Source: Echinarachnius parma (taxonomy: Eukaryota > Echinodermata > Echinoidea > Clypeasteroida > Echinarachniidae). Taken from it: a DNA stretch of 64,000 nucleotides. The position numbers were made by a program, and so were the translations under genes. How positions within the stretch are numbered: the first letter of the stretch is position 1; the number at the start of each line of letters is the position of its first letter. The notes beneath the pieces are model-generated. The model did not search any database. It saw nothing but the letters and a program-made list of their open reading frames with translations, and was not told where the DNA came from. This document shows, piece by piece, positions 43,863 through 57,003 of this stretch. Where the stretch lies: positions 62,001 to 126,000 of the forward strand of contig JBAMJV010001350.1 in the NCBI GenBank assembly GCA_037951105.1, read 5' to 3'.

Positions 43863-46800
43863 CCACATTTGGTGAAAACATGTCATTTTCATATCTTTAT
43901 TTCTTTCTTCACAAAAGGTGGTTGACAATGATCAAGGTGAGAAAGAATTATCGCAAGGGGAACTGGGGAGGGGCATTTCCCCTGTCTCTTCATCCAGCTA
44001 TGCCACTGCCCTCCTTCCCTCAACCCGACCACCCAACCCCCTCCCACCCAACCCCCTCCTCTACCCTCCCTCTTTCCCTCCTCTTCCCATCTTCCAGAGA
44101 TAATCCTGGTGAGAGCTTGGGATAGATGCGTGAGGTCCCGAGGGACAGCACGAACCAGGGTTGTGTGCTAGAAACCCAAATGCAACAATAGAGGATGATG
44201 ATAGATGCCTCAGCAGTGGGAAAGCTTTCTGTCACTGCACTTGTCACCATCGAAACTATGGATCAAACGTGTCAAACGTGCATGACATGAAGTGCTGTGC
44301 CCAGGATTCGTGCTGAGGATTCATTAGCTATAAAAACAAGCCTGCCAGTTCATGTTCTATGAATAATGTGCTACAGAAGTCCAGGTCGAACAGGTCAAAC
44401 GTGCATGACGAGATGTGAAGAGACGAGGGCTCACGCACGGTGTACATGTAATCCCAACAGTTTCATGTAATACAAACAAACAACGATGAGTAATGGAAAA
44501 TGTACCCATTGAATGACCTCAAATATACCTTTTACCTCAACTTTTCTTAAACCAGAGCTCAAAGTTACCACCTAACCTGGGGGCCAGGCAGGGCCAACAA
44601 AAGTTACCTTTAGGCTGCCTATGTTTTATCAGAGTGAATGGTCAATCAGATATAACAGAAATTTTAAATACCTTTAAATCCTAGATCACCAAAATATGTT
44701 AATAATTAATTTTGAGCAATGTTATACATGTAATGTATGTCCCCGATATTGCTTGACTGTTATTGGCTGAAAGTTCATGCAATCATTATTCAAGCACCTC
44801 ATAAGGGAGAGTGCAAACATACTGTGATCACATAGAACTTTGATAAGAATGTTTGTAATATCCAATATTAAAACAACAACATAAACAAAACTAATACCCC
44901 AATAACGTTTTTTCAGCACTGAACTGAGCGAGTTATTTGTTAAGAGATAATTTTTGGTTACTGAAATTAAGTGCACAATTTGAGCTGTATTTCATTTTAT
45001 CTGTGAAAGCTGTAAGAGCAGCATAATTATTTACCAAGACGCTTTGAAGCTCCTTGGTTTGACCCATTCAGGACTGGTCCCCAAAACCTGGAGCTAGGTC
45101 TAAGATTAGGGTCCATTATCATGACAAGGGGAATAGTTTGCATTTACAAAGTGGGGATTGTGGGACGATGGAAAGACGTATGCAGGACTTCTATCTAACC
45201 AAAAAAAAGATAATTACATGATAATTCTAGTCATCCAAATTCTGCCTTTTAGAAACTATTAGTTTCAATTATGATGTGAAAGGCACTTCACATCAATGTC
45301 CTAGATTCAGCAGCAAGAAAATCAATGCAGAGAGTCAAATCTTCGTTTTTGCAAGATTCACTAGATTCGCATGCGCTACCACCAAATTCTCTCTGACACG
45401 TTTAGGAAGTTGGATAATTATTTGCATATTGGAGGGTGTCTAGATGGTTACTAGCAATTGAAGGGTGACATGTCCTGATGAAAGGACTGGATAAAAACCA
45501 AACAGAAAAGCAGAAACTTCTCCTCCAACATCTAAAATAGATGTGTCCTATCTGTGGGAAAACCTAGATATGAAAGTGAAGATATGGATCTAATAGTTGA
45601 TATTATCAGGACAGACAATCAATTAATTTCCCTTTGACAAGGGTGATGCCTACATAGATATTACATATTCATGAAGGTTCTTCTCTGATTAGTACTCTCT
45701 GTTATCAATTTCATTCATAAATACATACTTGTAAACTACTACGGAAAGGACATGTACAGAGTATTGGGAAATGTTGACCATTATGGAGTGCACATAGCAA
45801 ACCTTGGACAATTTAGAAAAGGTTGTTAGCATTGAATTGAGTGCCATAATCCTCAACCAATGTGAATACAATTTTGGCAAATTGATCTTTTCATGTAATG
45901 CTAAATTGTAAACATACGTACGTCCTTTTCTTTATTAATGCCAATAAACTCAATCTGCAAACTGTTTATCCCTGCAGAAGGTCATGGGCACTGGAATCCC
46001 CTGAAGGCTTGCAATCAAAGCCGTGTTGAGTTTCTGACAACTTTTTGACTTATATTTCCGAAACTCTTGGATATCACTTTTCCAAAACTGCGATCAGGTT
46101 TCTACACATAGATCCAAACCTTTGCTGGGATGGTCAATATAATATGTACTAGCTATCTCCAGAATTCATGGAAAACTGATATTGACAACAACAAACAAAG
46201 AAACTGACCATGGATTTTACTAGAAGTATTTGGACAACTCAATATTTAGTGATAAAATCAATTCAATCATTTTCCTATGAATTCCAATCAATGACTGGGG
46301 ATTGCAGAACATGGTTAGATAAAAAGAAACCTAATTCCACTGCAACTCTTACTACAAAAGTTGGCGAAATTGAGGTTGAGGCCAGATTCCAATTTGTAAT
46401 TCACAGTGGAAGTTTCGTGGTCCATGGGCTTAGAAAACTTACCTGCTAAGCCCAAAGATTAGACACAGAGGATGGGATTCTAGGAGGGTCTATGTGCCAC
46501 GCCCATGGGGCTATAATTACCCCCATGGATCAGTGAGTGTCCAGTCTGAAGGAACAACGGTGACTAATGTTTCCTCCAATTAAGCCAGCCAGGGTGGACA
46601 CTACCCAGGCACACAACTACTGGGTGGATCGGTTCAGGGATGATCTATGGGATAATGCTAGTCTGTGTTGCACCTGTCATGTTAACCCATTCAAGACTAT
46701 GTACACACAGTATTTGATGTTAGCATTACATGCATTCTCCATAGACCCTAGCCTCAGTATTTGGGGGGCGAGTCCTAAACGGGTTAAACTACTTTGTAGC

Positions 46801-46880
46801 TTAGTCATATGTTGTGTTTTATATCCAAATGGTCTTTTTGTTAATTATTCCAGAGAGACCTTACTGTCTGTTCAGCGAAA
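43863..46880. other. Stretch upstream of exon 1 without a supported gene
   Basis: A minus-strand frame starting near 44250 has a hydrophobic segment (IIILYCCIWVSS) that could suggest a signal peptide, but it has no good donor in the phase needed by exon 1. It also holds CATTCAGG-family copies at 45060-45115 and 46684-46787. I see no firm exon. Confidence 0.45.
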
Positions 46881-46894
46881 AAATTAATATTTTT

Positions 46895-47180
46895 ATTTCG
46901 GGGGCTCCATTTTCGGGGGCTACTTTTCCAACTTTCGGGGGCTACAAATTTCCGGGCTCTTTTTCGAATTTCAGGGGCTACTAATAAGCTATAATGCTGT
47001 AAGTGATCATTTTATAAGCATTTGATCACAATCCAAACAGAAAAATCCCGAAAATCTAAAAAAAAAAAAAAAAAAAAAAAAAAACTTTTTTTTTTTTTTT
47101 TTTTTTTCGGGGGCGAATTTTTTTTTTTCGGGGGCGAATTTGGGCATTTCGGGGGCGAATTCGCCCGCCGCCCCCGTGTA
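46895..47180. repeat. TTTCGGGGGC-type dispersed repeat with A/T runs
   Basis: TTTCGGGGGCTAC and TTTCGGGGGCGAATT recur many times, with about 25 A followed by about 23 T (47058-47107) between. Related pieces are at 54840-55110 (two tandem copies), 55600-55740 and 25080-25130. Confidence 0.75.
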
Positions 47181-48135
47181 TTTTTTTCGCTGTGTCTGTT
47201 TAGTCCTATGTCTGGGTATCCACCCAAATACTACAAAGTCCATGCTTTATATGGCGTGAACTATTACTAACACCTGTGAGGTTTCTCATGGTCTTAAACT
47301 GTTATCAACCCTAATTGTCAATGTTTGCCTTTATGTACAAATAAAATGAAGACTAGTTATTAGTAGCCAAGAGTTTCCACACCTTCATGAAGTGGTTAAC
47401 GGTATTATCCAAAAGCTAATATCTGGAACAGAAATTGAAGTAAAAATATATTCAGAAACAATGAAGGAAAAGGTCTGCAAGATGGCAGAATATGAAAGAT
47501 CAACTAAGAAAAGGGTGCTAAACCTGACATCTGCATCAGAAGTTGTGTGTCTGTATCACAATTTCTTCTAAAATTATTTCTTTACAGATGAAATGTATTT
47601 ATTTCCCCCCAAATTCTGTTTAGATTCAGAATATTTCCTACACAGATGGGACTAAGAGCTACTTTGCATGTTGACCTAATAGTTGTTATCATTGCAGATG
47701 TCTTGGTGGGTGTTAATTTCCTCCAGATCTGTAATCAAGCCTATATTTTGACTTTTCATGGTCGTCTCTGGGTCTTCAAGGAGTTCAGCGCAGAAGTGGT
47801 TCCTGTAGCATGTCAGTCCACATTGAAACTGCTTATGCTCACCAAGCAAAACTTGTAGTTTACAAAGTAAATTCTCATTTCACAGATATTATGCCCTGAT
47901 TATGTTATGTTTTAAAAGCAATCTGGAGTACTTGTTATTCTATATTTATAAACACCTGACTCATATATGATCATTTTCATAAGATTTATTTTGCTAGCAA
48001 AATGCCTTTTAAAATTGCGGTTAAAGTTAATGCAATGGGTAAATACACACACCATCAGGCAACAGACCAATGTGCCATTTCATGTTTTAGACCTTGCACA
48101 ATTCTATTGGGGTAAAATTGATCCTTGTAAAACAT

Positions 48136-48621
48136 AATGGCCTAAATTCTCAACTTGTGGCTCAACTTGCACCTGGCCTAAAAGACAAAGACTACTGGTA
48201 ACACTTTGCATGATCAGCAGACTTATTGTCTCGTAACTATGGTCCCCGGAGATATTATAATGGTTTCCTTTTATTATCAAGTCAATCCCCCGAGAGCTGC
48301 TTATAAGCATCAGGACAATGGGCCCATTTGAATTCAATTAACACTTGAAATGGTCAACAGGTCAATACAACGTCCAGGATGATCCAGGATGCAATTTGGC
48401 TGATGACAGACTTTACTATAACTTAATTTCAAAGGGCCCATTGTCCTGATGCTTATAAGCAGCTCACAAGGGATTGACTTGATAATGAAAGGAAACCATT
48501 ATAATATCTCCGGGGATCATAGTTACGAGACAATAAGTCTGCTGGTGCAAAGTGTTACTAGTAGTCTTTGTCATTTAGGCCAGGCACAAGTTGAGCCACA
48601 AGTTGAGAATTCGGGCCAATG
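48136..48621. mobile_element. 486-bp fold-back element with arms of about 195 bp
   Basis: The left arm (48136-48335) and right arm (48425-48621) are inverted copies with scattered mismatches. GGGCCCATTGTCCTGATGCT lies at the inner end and CTCAACTTGTGGCTCAACTT at the outer end. The spacer is about 90 bases. The mirrored small ORFs come from the arms. Confidence 0.88.
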
Positions 48622-48639
48622 GTACTATATCTATAGATC

Positions 48640-48785
48640 CCACCAGCAAACATCTAAACTTTGGCCCGGGTTTGGGCCTAGGCTGCATCTCTCTGAGGGT
48701 AACAATAAAGGGTGGTTCTAGACATAATCATAATTGATGATGATGTCTGTAAACAAAATAAAAAATAACAAATAACCAACCACCC
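48640..48785 (+). mobile_element. tRNA-derived SINE, copy 2
   Basis: GGCCCGGGTTTGGGCCTAGG, CTGCATCTCTCTGAGGG, CAATAAAGGGTGGTTCTAGA and ATAATCATAATTGATGATGA are followed by an A/C-rich AACCAACCACC tail, in the same order as at 39420-39560. Confidence 0.6.
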
Positions 48786-48894
48786 TCACTGCACATTACA
48801 GGATCAGATTCTGATCCAACAAACAACTATGTATCTGAACTAGAGCAAGACAAGCATGATTAAAGCATGCAGTATATGGTTCAGAATTAGCTCA

Positions 48895-49066
48895 TCTGGG
48901 CCCCGTTGCAGAAAGAGATAAAATCGATCGTAAGTTGCAATTAAGCGTAAGTCATATCACGTGTTCTAGATGCGCAAATCTGATTGGTTGAAACGCGTAA
49001 ATTTTCTGACTTACGATCAATCGTAACTTACGATCGATTTTATCTCTTTCTGCAACGGGGCCCAGA
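48895..49066. mobile_element. 172-bp inverted-repeat element with 43-bp perfect ends
   Basis: ATCTGGGCCCCGTTGCAGAA, then AGAGATAAAATCGATCGTAA, then GTT at the left are exactly mirrored at the right. Inside, CGTAAGTCA faces TGACTTACG. GGGCCC-ended hairpin elements like this are common in invertebrates. Confidence 0.92.
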
Positions 49067-49069
49067 TCT

Positions 49070-51232
49070 GATTGGATCGGATCAGGTCACCGTGTACGGT
49101 GGGCTTTATTGTTTCACAACACTCCCAATAGAAGTCAAATACTGTATCATAGCATAAGGATCCCCTCTAGAGGCAGCTGAGAACTGGCAAACAGGGATCA
49201 CAGAACAGTCTCCAGGGTGACCCAATAGAAAGGTCAAAGGTTCAATATCACACAATAATAGGTGTGCAATGTCACTCAATAATAGATCAAGGTACATTTG
49301 TAAGCGCGTGGCAACCTGTCTGATTTAATTGTGTCAAATGCTGTAAAGGTTTTGATTTCTGTTTCGTAGCATCCCCCAAAAGAAGTCATAATAGTGAAAA
49401 TTGGGACCTCTCCAGGGTCCAAATTAGCGCCAAGTCAACCTTGACATCTCTATGTGACTGGGAACTGGGAAGGTGGGACCACACACCAATCCTCTGGCTT
49501 ACCACTCCCACATCAACCCAGTCCAGACTATGACTCTGGTCTAACATGCATCCTCCATACACCCCAACACGAGTATTAGGGGACCAGTCCTGAACGGGTT
49601 TACACATTGACTTGTACGTTGTGTAATTCCTACAGAGTTTGAACGTGGTATATTTAGTTCCCAAAGGCAATCAATTGAAAGTGTTGCTGCTAATTTGTTC
49701 GTCTGTGATAAAGATTCCTCTAGGATTGAAAATCAAATGCCCCATTGACTCCTTGTACAATTTAGGTATACATTTTCACTATCATGTACACGTGAATGAT
49801 TAATTTGCTCTGTTACTAAAATGCATAATTGACTAAAATTAATTCACTTTTGGAAGGATACAGAGTGTTGTGCTAGATAAGTCTTATCAATAATAATGTT
49901 ATACTTGTATACATTCTTTCTTTATTGAACGCTACAGGCAATTAATGCCCCATAAATGGATAATCCTACCATCAGATTCAATGAACATTGTTTTATCTTG
50001 CTACATGTAAGTTTAAAATACAAATAGCACCAAGTTACGTCAGCCTCGCGCTATGCTCAAAGGAAATCTATGCACAAAAGATTGTAATTATTCACAAAGG
50101 GACTTTATTCTTTACCCCAAATAGCTGATCAAAAGACAAAGAAATATAATGCAGGGATTATTCATTGAGCCTGAGGGTGGATTAAGGCTAGCTCACATCC
50201 ACTCATCATCTTGAACTACTTTGGAGAATCCTGAGGTTTCTTTGATCATGCATATGAAGATCTATCTCCCCTGTAGACATATCTTGAAGCTCCAGCTCCC
50301 ATACACATCCTGAAGCTGTACAAGAGATCAAACCTGCCTTCGGGGTGAACAGCGGGGATATACAACAAATTAAACAATGAGTTACCAAATCAAACAAGCT
50401 TATTAGGAGATTTTAATGAAAATAATAGGGCATTTGCAACATATAGCATGTTAGGATGACTTTGCATTTGAAGAAGTGTATAAAATACATGTCTACTCTA
50501 CATGGGCCTTGACATTAGCTGAATGTGATCATGGGTCTGCAACCCAGCCAATAGAATAAAGGCACCTATCAACGTCTTCACAACGGCATGCATTGCGGAA
50601 AGGTCTCTTGATAATTAGCATTCATGTAACATCTATGTCTTTGCAACAAGTCTGTTTCCTCAATCATGCAAGCTGTTTGCCAATGCCCCCACGGCAGACT
50701 AGCACTCCAGCGCTTGTTCTCAGATAAAATGGGAACCCGTTCTCTCAGTGTGCTGACAGCCTAGCTGACAGCCAGATCCCTGTCTCAAGAGAAACCCCCA
50801 CGAGTCATGCATTTATCGTGTGATCGTTTGGGGTGCAGTGCCCCGAGCTATCTAAGAAAACAAAGTGAGCAAATAATATTTCTGTCATAGACCACTGCGG
50901 CACGTCTTCTTCATCAAATATTTAAGAGAAATTATAAAAAATTTGTTACAGCAGAGGAGATGACATACATAGAATTGAAGAGATTGTTATCGCACTGAGA
51001 AGTAAAGTCCCATAGTTCCTGCATCCAGAGATGCCCACGGGCCACCCACTGGGGGTTTCCAGAAAAGGGGAGCCACAACTTTTCATCAGCTCCATCATAC
51101 TTGAAATTATTTTCATCACAAATAGTAATATCGTCAATTCATCATCAACTTCATTGTTGTTAACTGTGTTATCATTGTCATCATCTTCTTTATAACCTGC
51201 ATCATCATCCCCATCATCTGCATCATATGGTT

Positions 51233-51286
<54 letters not shown>

Positions 51287-53400
51287 GTCATTCTTGCTTT
51301 TTTGTTTGTCTTCAACACCAGGTCAAATGGAATGGAAAGAACAAAAAGGCAATAGATGGTTTATGCAGAGAAATTTCAAAAAGCCTTTTCAAAACTGTTC
51401 CTACAAAATTATTATAAACTTTGTGTTCTATGGAGAATGCATGTTTTACCGAAAGCAATCAGTCTTGAACATGATATTATTTAGGTTTTCTTCCAACCAA
51501 CCTATCATAGCCCTACATGTAAGTGGGCTACCCCTGATATAAAGTACACAGCACCATGATATGACAAACCGTCTTCACTACAATATAAAAGGGTCAATAA
51601 ATCAAACCTCTAAAGAAAATAAGATTAGTCCATGATACTCAATATAATGAAAACAAACTACATTTGTATCTGTTACGAGGATATGTAGAAAGTGTTGTGT
51701 AATTCTAAAAACACCAGTTTCTTTCTACTGTTCCATCTCCAGATGCAATCCTCATGCTAGCAATTACATAGCAGAACGATAGGGTGATGTATTCATTTGC
51801 TAGGCTGCTGCGTGACTCTGTATGATATGACGTATGGCAACTGTTGGTGGCGACACGCTCGCTATGCCTCAGTTGACTGCTTATGGCAGCATCCTGCCTT
51901 CCATGTCCAACTCATAATTACTACTACTCACCACATCAACGCAACCTCATGGTTTGGCCAATACACTGATTACACAAACCCCACACCAAGGAAAATTTAA
52001 AAACTCAATGTACAAGTATTAGCAATTAGATTCAAGATCTACGCACCAAGGAAAATATCAGCTTACTCTTGGAAATTGGGACAGCTTACAAAAAGTGAAG
52101 GAAGGGCTCACAACCTTGTTGCTGAAATACTATACCAGCCTGGGAAGTAAGAAAATTAAATAATCAAGAGAAGTTTAGAATTATAATAACATATCAACAG
52201 TTTGCAACATCAATGCCCTTGCTGTCCTTTATAAGCACGGTTAAAAGAGTTTGGGGACAGGCGTGCTTTATAATTTTTCCTGCAGATTTCATGTTTAATA
52301 TTGTTGTCGTTCTTACTTTTGATTTACTCAGGATATTTCATGTATGAACCAATCAACATTTCATCCTGGTCAGTCATATATTGTGCCAATAGACTCCTAC
52401 TCTAAGATTTCCTGTCCACAACCTCTAGCTGCCATCTTAAGTCTTAGCAATCTAAAATCTAAGAACTTGATGCACCCAAGGATCCACAGTAAGGCTGGAG
52501 AGGCATGGTGGCAACTACACCTTCCCCCTAAGAATGTCTTGCCCATCTGTTGCCCCCTTTTATAAAGAAAAATAGACAACATTTTCCATGATACAATTGA
52601 AATGTTGACACAAGTTCCTCCCTTAAGACAGACCCTGCCTCTCTATGCCCTGCCCTCATGTCCAGGCTAATCCGTCCTACTGCTATGCCCCTGCCATGGA
52701 CTGAGGCTCCCTAAGGTTCCCCTCCTGCTTGGCTCCTAAGCAGCTTGTCAGATCACATTTACCCCTTCCTAATCATCATTCACCTTCCTCTGCCACTCTT
52801 ACTCCCCCATAATTAAAACTTCTTGTCTTAATTCACCCTTCACTGTCAAGGTCATCCATAACTTAACTTCCGATGATATGCTTGCAGGCTTACAGAGTAT
52901 GGAATCGCTTACCTCCTACCAGTATCTTCAGTGATATCATTCTACTAGCCAGTAATTGAAATCAGTAGAGTAATACATCCATTCATTAAGCTAGTAAACA
53001 CCTAAAATATACATCTAGCAAGCAAGCTCTGCTGATTACATTGTCAAAAGTCCCTCAAAATGTATCTATTGCCAACATAGATACTGTGTACAAAATATTA
53101 ATATGCAAAACTAAATATTTGTTTTAAAGGAAATGGGAAGAAGAACATAAAACAAAAGTAAATGTGTATTCATCTTCATATTTGTCATCCATTGGGAAAC
53201 ACTCCCTCCCCTATTTGCTATCATCTAAGTATGAACCTACTAAACATTTTCAATCAATAATTTAACAAAAATCTTTATCATCATCCTCCTTCATTTGGTT
53301 TAACTTTGGGAAGCCCCCTGCACAGACTGCTGCCAGAGGCGTTTCCAGCCCGCTACCGACCCCGACCTTCCCCGGCCTGGCTGGCCAAGCTCAGCACACA
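49070..53400. other. Stretch with one candidate exon and little else
   Basis: Apart from the candidate exon near 51.0 kb, a CAT microsatellite (51228-51290) and a CATTCAGG-family copy at 49515-49600, nothing is recognisable. Open frames of 60-80 codons here look like chance. Confidence 0.5.
50983..51090 (-). CDS. Candidate additional exon (unassigned)
   Basis: On the minus strand an open frame reads DEKLWLPFSGNPQWVARGHL, then WMQELWDFTSQCDNNLFN. Its low-complexity-free, W-rich composition looks coding. A possible acceptor (atttcaag) lies near 51100 and a possible GTATGT donor near 50968. The donor phase does not match the next exon at 42500, so another exon would be needed between them. I do not recognise the sequence. 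It could be an N-terminal exon of the receptor, an exon of another gene, or chance. Confidence 0.3.
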
Positions 53401-53440
53401 AGGTCAGTCAAGATATCCTCACCAGTGCAATGAATCACAG

Positions 53441-53923
53441 CGTGTTCACACACAACCAATTTTCATCCCAAAATCATGACTAAAGAATCATGACTAACGA
53501 AATGTCGTATAAAGAATCATGATTAACGAAACTAACGAACGTTCACACACACAAAAACAAGATCCCAAAACAGCTGGCATTCAGCTGCACGAAACATCGT
53601 ATAAGTGCGCAGTGTGCTGTCTTTTTTCTGTCTGCTGTCACGCCCAATTATACGAGTGTCGTATAGCGAATCATGATTAGCGAATCATGATTAGCGAATC
53701 GTCCGGGCGTTCACACACAAAACGAGCATGATTCTTTAGTCAACTCTTGTACGAAACGATGCTCAAACCCCCGTTTCGTTAATCATGATTCTTTATACGA
53801 CGTTTCGTTAGTGAGCTTTCAGACACACAATTTCCGACAATTTCCGTCGTATAGCTAGTCAAGAGCTGACTAAAGAATCAGCTCCTGACTAGCTATACGA
53901 TGAAATTTGTTTGTGTGAACACG
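53441..53923. mobile_element. 483-bp palindrome-mosaic element
   Basis: The outer ends are inverted (CGTGTTCACACACAACCAAT and the complement of CGTGTTCACACAAACAAATT). The inside repeats a few words in both directions: AATCATGATT, AAAGAATCATGA, CGTATA, GTTCACACAC and CTAGTCAGGAGCTGA-like pairs. CGTTCACACACA occurs at three more internal places, so several fold-back copies may have merged. Confidence 0.8.
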
Positions 53924-54669
53924 GGGCATGTGGAATAGGGATGACCATCGTTGCAAGACAAGATGTGTGGCCTAATTTTCCTTTTCACAGGAGAATATAT
54001 TTCTTTTTTTGGGTAATGGATGCAGCGTGCGTACTATCCTCAATGGGCCATGTTTCAAGATTTAACCCATATCTAACATGATCCTAATGAACCATACATC
54101 AAACCATATGAATAACAACACTTGGAGACAAACAGGTTAAACATCACAAGCCCATTCTTGGCACTATTCCTTTGCATCAGATTGGAGAAACTACAAAATA
54201 AACGTCTTCTGTTTAATTTCTTTCCTTAGAAATTGCCTAAGGGATGGGGCTGGTGACAATTAATTGTGCAACATGATATTCACCAAGATCTAAATCTGGA
54301 CAGATAGTTCAAGTCCGAATATTCTAGTTCAAGTTTCGGTCTCAATCTAAGATAAAAACTTTGGAGTTCATTTATAGCCTACTTAAAAATTAGTACTTTA
54401 TCAGGTATTCATTTGCAAATCAGTCACTCAAGCCAGCTATACGATGAAATAAATCATAATAATTGGTAAAATATGCATTTTAAATCAACTGAATTATAAT
54501 CTATTAATTTACGAGAAAAAAAAAAAGAATTGTGCTCAGTCAAATGAGTGACTTGAGTTGACATGTTAAACTAGCTCCCTACCATTTACACAGCATGTGC
54601 ACAAATCCATCGTCCCTTCCATCTTACAGCCAGGAAATTGAGAAAATGAAATTCAGAGAAGATACTAAA

Positions 54670-54726
54670 TTCTCCCTCCTCCCGCCCCCCCCCCCCCCCC
54701 CACCCCACCCCCTCCCTCTCCCCCAC
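54670..54726. repeat. C-rich low-complexity tract
   Basis: CCCTCCTCCCGCCCC followed by C runs and CCACCCC motifs. Confidence 0.9.
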
Positions 54727-54837
54727 TCCAAGAGCTGGATGATGACATGTTGGGACTGCTCTCTCTGCTACTTTCACTATTTTCTGTCTTTCACTCTCAA
54801 TTTTTTTCACTCTCTCACATACATGCACACCAGGGGA

Positions 54838-55115
54838 AAAATAATATATATTTTTGGGGGGTTACTTTTCAAGCTTGCCTGCTTTAGTTTTGCATTGATT
54901 ACAGGGGCTCTTTTTGGCATTTCGGGGGCAAATTCAGTCTTCTCTCTCACATACATGAACACCAGAGAAAAAAATATATACATTGTATTTTTGAGGGGTT
55001 ACTTTTCAAGCTTGCCTGCTTGAAAAGAACACTCTCAATTTAGTTTTGCATTGATTACGGGGGCTCTTTTTGGCATTTCGGGGGCGAATTCGCCCTGAGC
55101 CCCCTTGAATTTTGT
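54838..55115. repeat. Tandem duplication of about 120 bp, GGGGGC family
   Basis: Two copies share TTACTTTTCAAGCTTGCCTG, AGTTTTGCATTGATTAC and GGGGCTCTTTTTGGCATTTC. The right copy has an extra 15-20 bases. Confidence 0.82.
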
Positions 55116-56627
55116 TCAACAAACAAACACACACATGACACTCACTCACACCTAAACATATATACATGTGTACATAAACACACATACACAAACACGTACA
55201 CACAAGTTGTAATCATCCGTCATCACGTAGTAGTGACTGTCCTCCATTCACATGTGTTGTGTGAGTCACAGAGTTGGTTTAGCGGGTGCCAAACAGACCC
55301 CTTCCATTTCAAAGAAAAGTTGTTGACATCATTCTGATTGCATGCATGCTTGTTCACATAACGTTGCACAACTCGTAATTTGTCGTTTCAGACCACTAAA
55401 GTTTGACAGAAATCATTTCAACCAGCACTTACTTTGCAAACATTGTGTGATTAAATATTGATGGTTACAAAACATGTACTAATCTGATTAAGTGACATGT
55501 CAAGTATTGGTTTGGATATAAACTCAATCCATGATTGATGAGAACTTTCTAATTTGTCTAATTATGACCAAATAACCAACATGCAGGTTAGGAAATACAC
55601 GAGGGCTGAGGGCGATTTTGCCCCCTGATTTTCAAATTAGCCCCCTGAAATCAGTAGGTAGCCCCTAAAATTACCATTGGGTATTGTGTGAAACATTTTG
55701 TGATATCCATCAGATTAAAAAAAAAGTAGCCCCCTAATATTACAAAGTAATTATTTCCTTGCCATCATGATCTTTATCCAGACAAGATCCCATATTTCAT
55801 GGATTTAAATGAAGGAGAAATACCTGAACAATTATTATTGCAGCAAATAATGAATAACTTATTACCTAACTATGATTTATGAAACTGGGTCAAGGAGGGA
55901 GAATGAAATGTACACTTCCCAAGGAATGTACCACTTGCATCATAGAGTCAGAGGGGCTCACTGAAATGTACAAATTCGGAATGCCAGTTATGACTGAAAC
56001 TAAACAATTGGTTACCAAGTGTAAGTTAACTATTTTGGTATGCAAGATATGTTATTTACTAATTACAATGGGCCAGAATGAAATGTACAGAAACATTATG
56101 TGAAGTTTACAAAGTGCTATTTACATCCTTCTTGCCTGTCAAGACTGAACAAGTTGGAATGTTCACCTTCAACCTTTTTTGCAACCTTGTTTTTCTTTTG
56201 CACCCACAGGAAACAACATCTATTTATATCAGATAACCATGGATTAAAATTGTTAGATACCTCTACTAAACACATTGCCTATGGGATCCTGGTTGACTCT
56301 GTATTTATAACTCTATGGGAATGTTGAAATCTAGGTAATGAAGTGATATATACATGTACATGTTTCAATTATATTTTTTACTTGTTTTGTTTTAAACAGA
56401 CATTACAAAACAATAAAATACTTCCTGAAAGTAATAACAGCAAGTGTGATGAATGAATAATAGATGAGGGATTATATAAAATTAATCTTTTAGGAAACCA
56501 TTAATCTTCTGTAACCAAGTATGATGGGCTGCTATATAAGCCACAGGTTCATGACTAGGGCATACAAGGGGTGTCCTTACAGCTAATTAGCCACGGCTCG
56601 GCCCGGCCTTTTTTTCACTGTAAACGG

Positions 56628-57003
56628 GGTCTTAGTAACATTGTCAAAATCCATTTGGAATTATAGCGGTTCCCTCATACCTTGTTGTATTCGTATTAAC
56701 AATAACAGCATGGGACAGGTTTTGGTTTTTCAAATTTCCCTTTCATTAAAAAGATATGTATGATTGAAGTGTTCAGATGTTAAATAATCCACTGGATCGC
56801 CAAAACCTTGTACAAAGTGAGTGCAATGAGTATAAGTGAATATCACTTTGCATTTCTGCTCATTACTCAGCCATATAACGTCCATTAACTTGAAATTTTC
56901 ACACAACACCCAGTGGACATATCAGATAACAACAATATACATTGTATAGATCTATGACTTGTCACTTTTTGCACATGTCAAAAAAGTTACTAGATCCCTT
57001 TAA
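56628..57003. mobile_element. About 375-bp element, TTAGTAAC ends, copy 1
   Basis: CTTAGTAACATTGTCAAAATC at the left faces GTTACTAGATCCCTTTAA at the right. It shares over 300 bases with 62719-63095, for example ACCTTGTTGTATTCGTATTA and GATAACAACAATATACATTG. Confidence 0.82.

Noticed and set aside
43495..43928. Serine/proline/leucine-rich frames of 120-128 codons on the minus strand
   Set aside because: They are compositional artefacts of the polypurine tract.
44020..44250. Hydrophobic N-terminal-looking frame as first exon with signal peptide
   Set aside because: No proper donor ends it in the phase needed before exon 1, and it overlaps the pyrimidine-rich tract. It is possible but not supported.
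46567..46690. Plus-strand frame with VDTTQAHNYWVDRFRDDLW
   Set aside because: It looks briefly coding but has no splice signals or known domain, and it runs straight into a short interspersed repeat.
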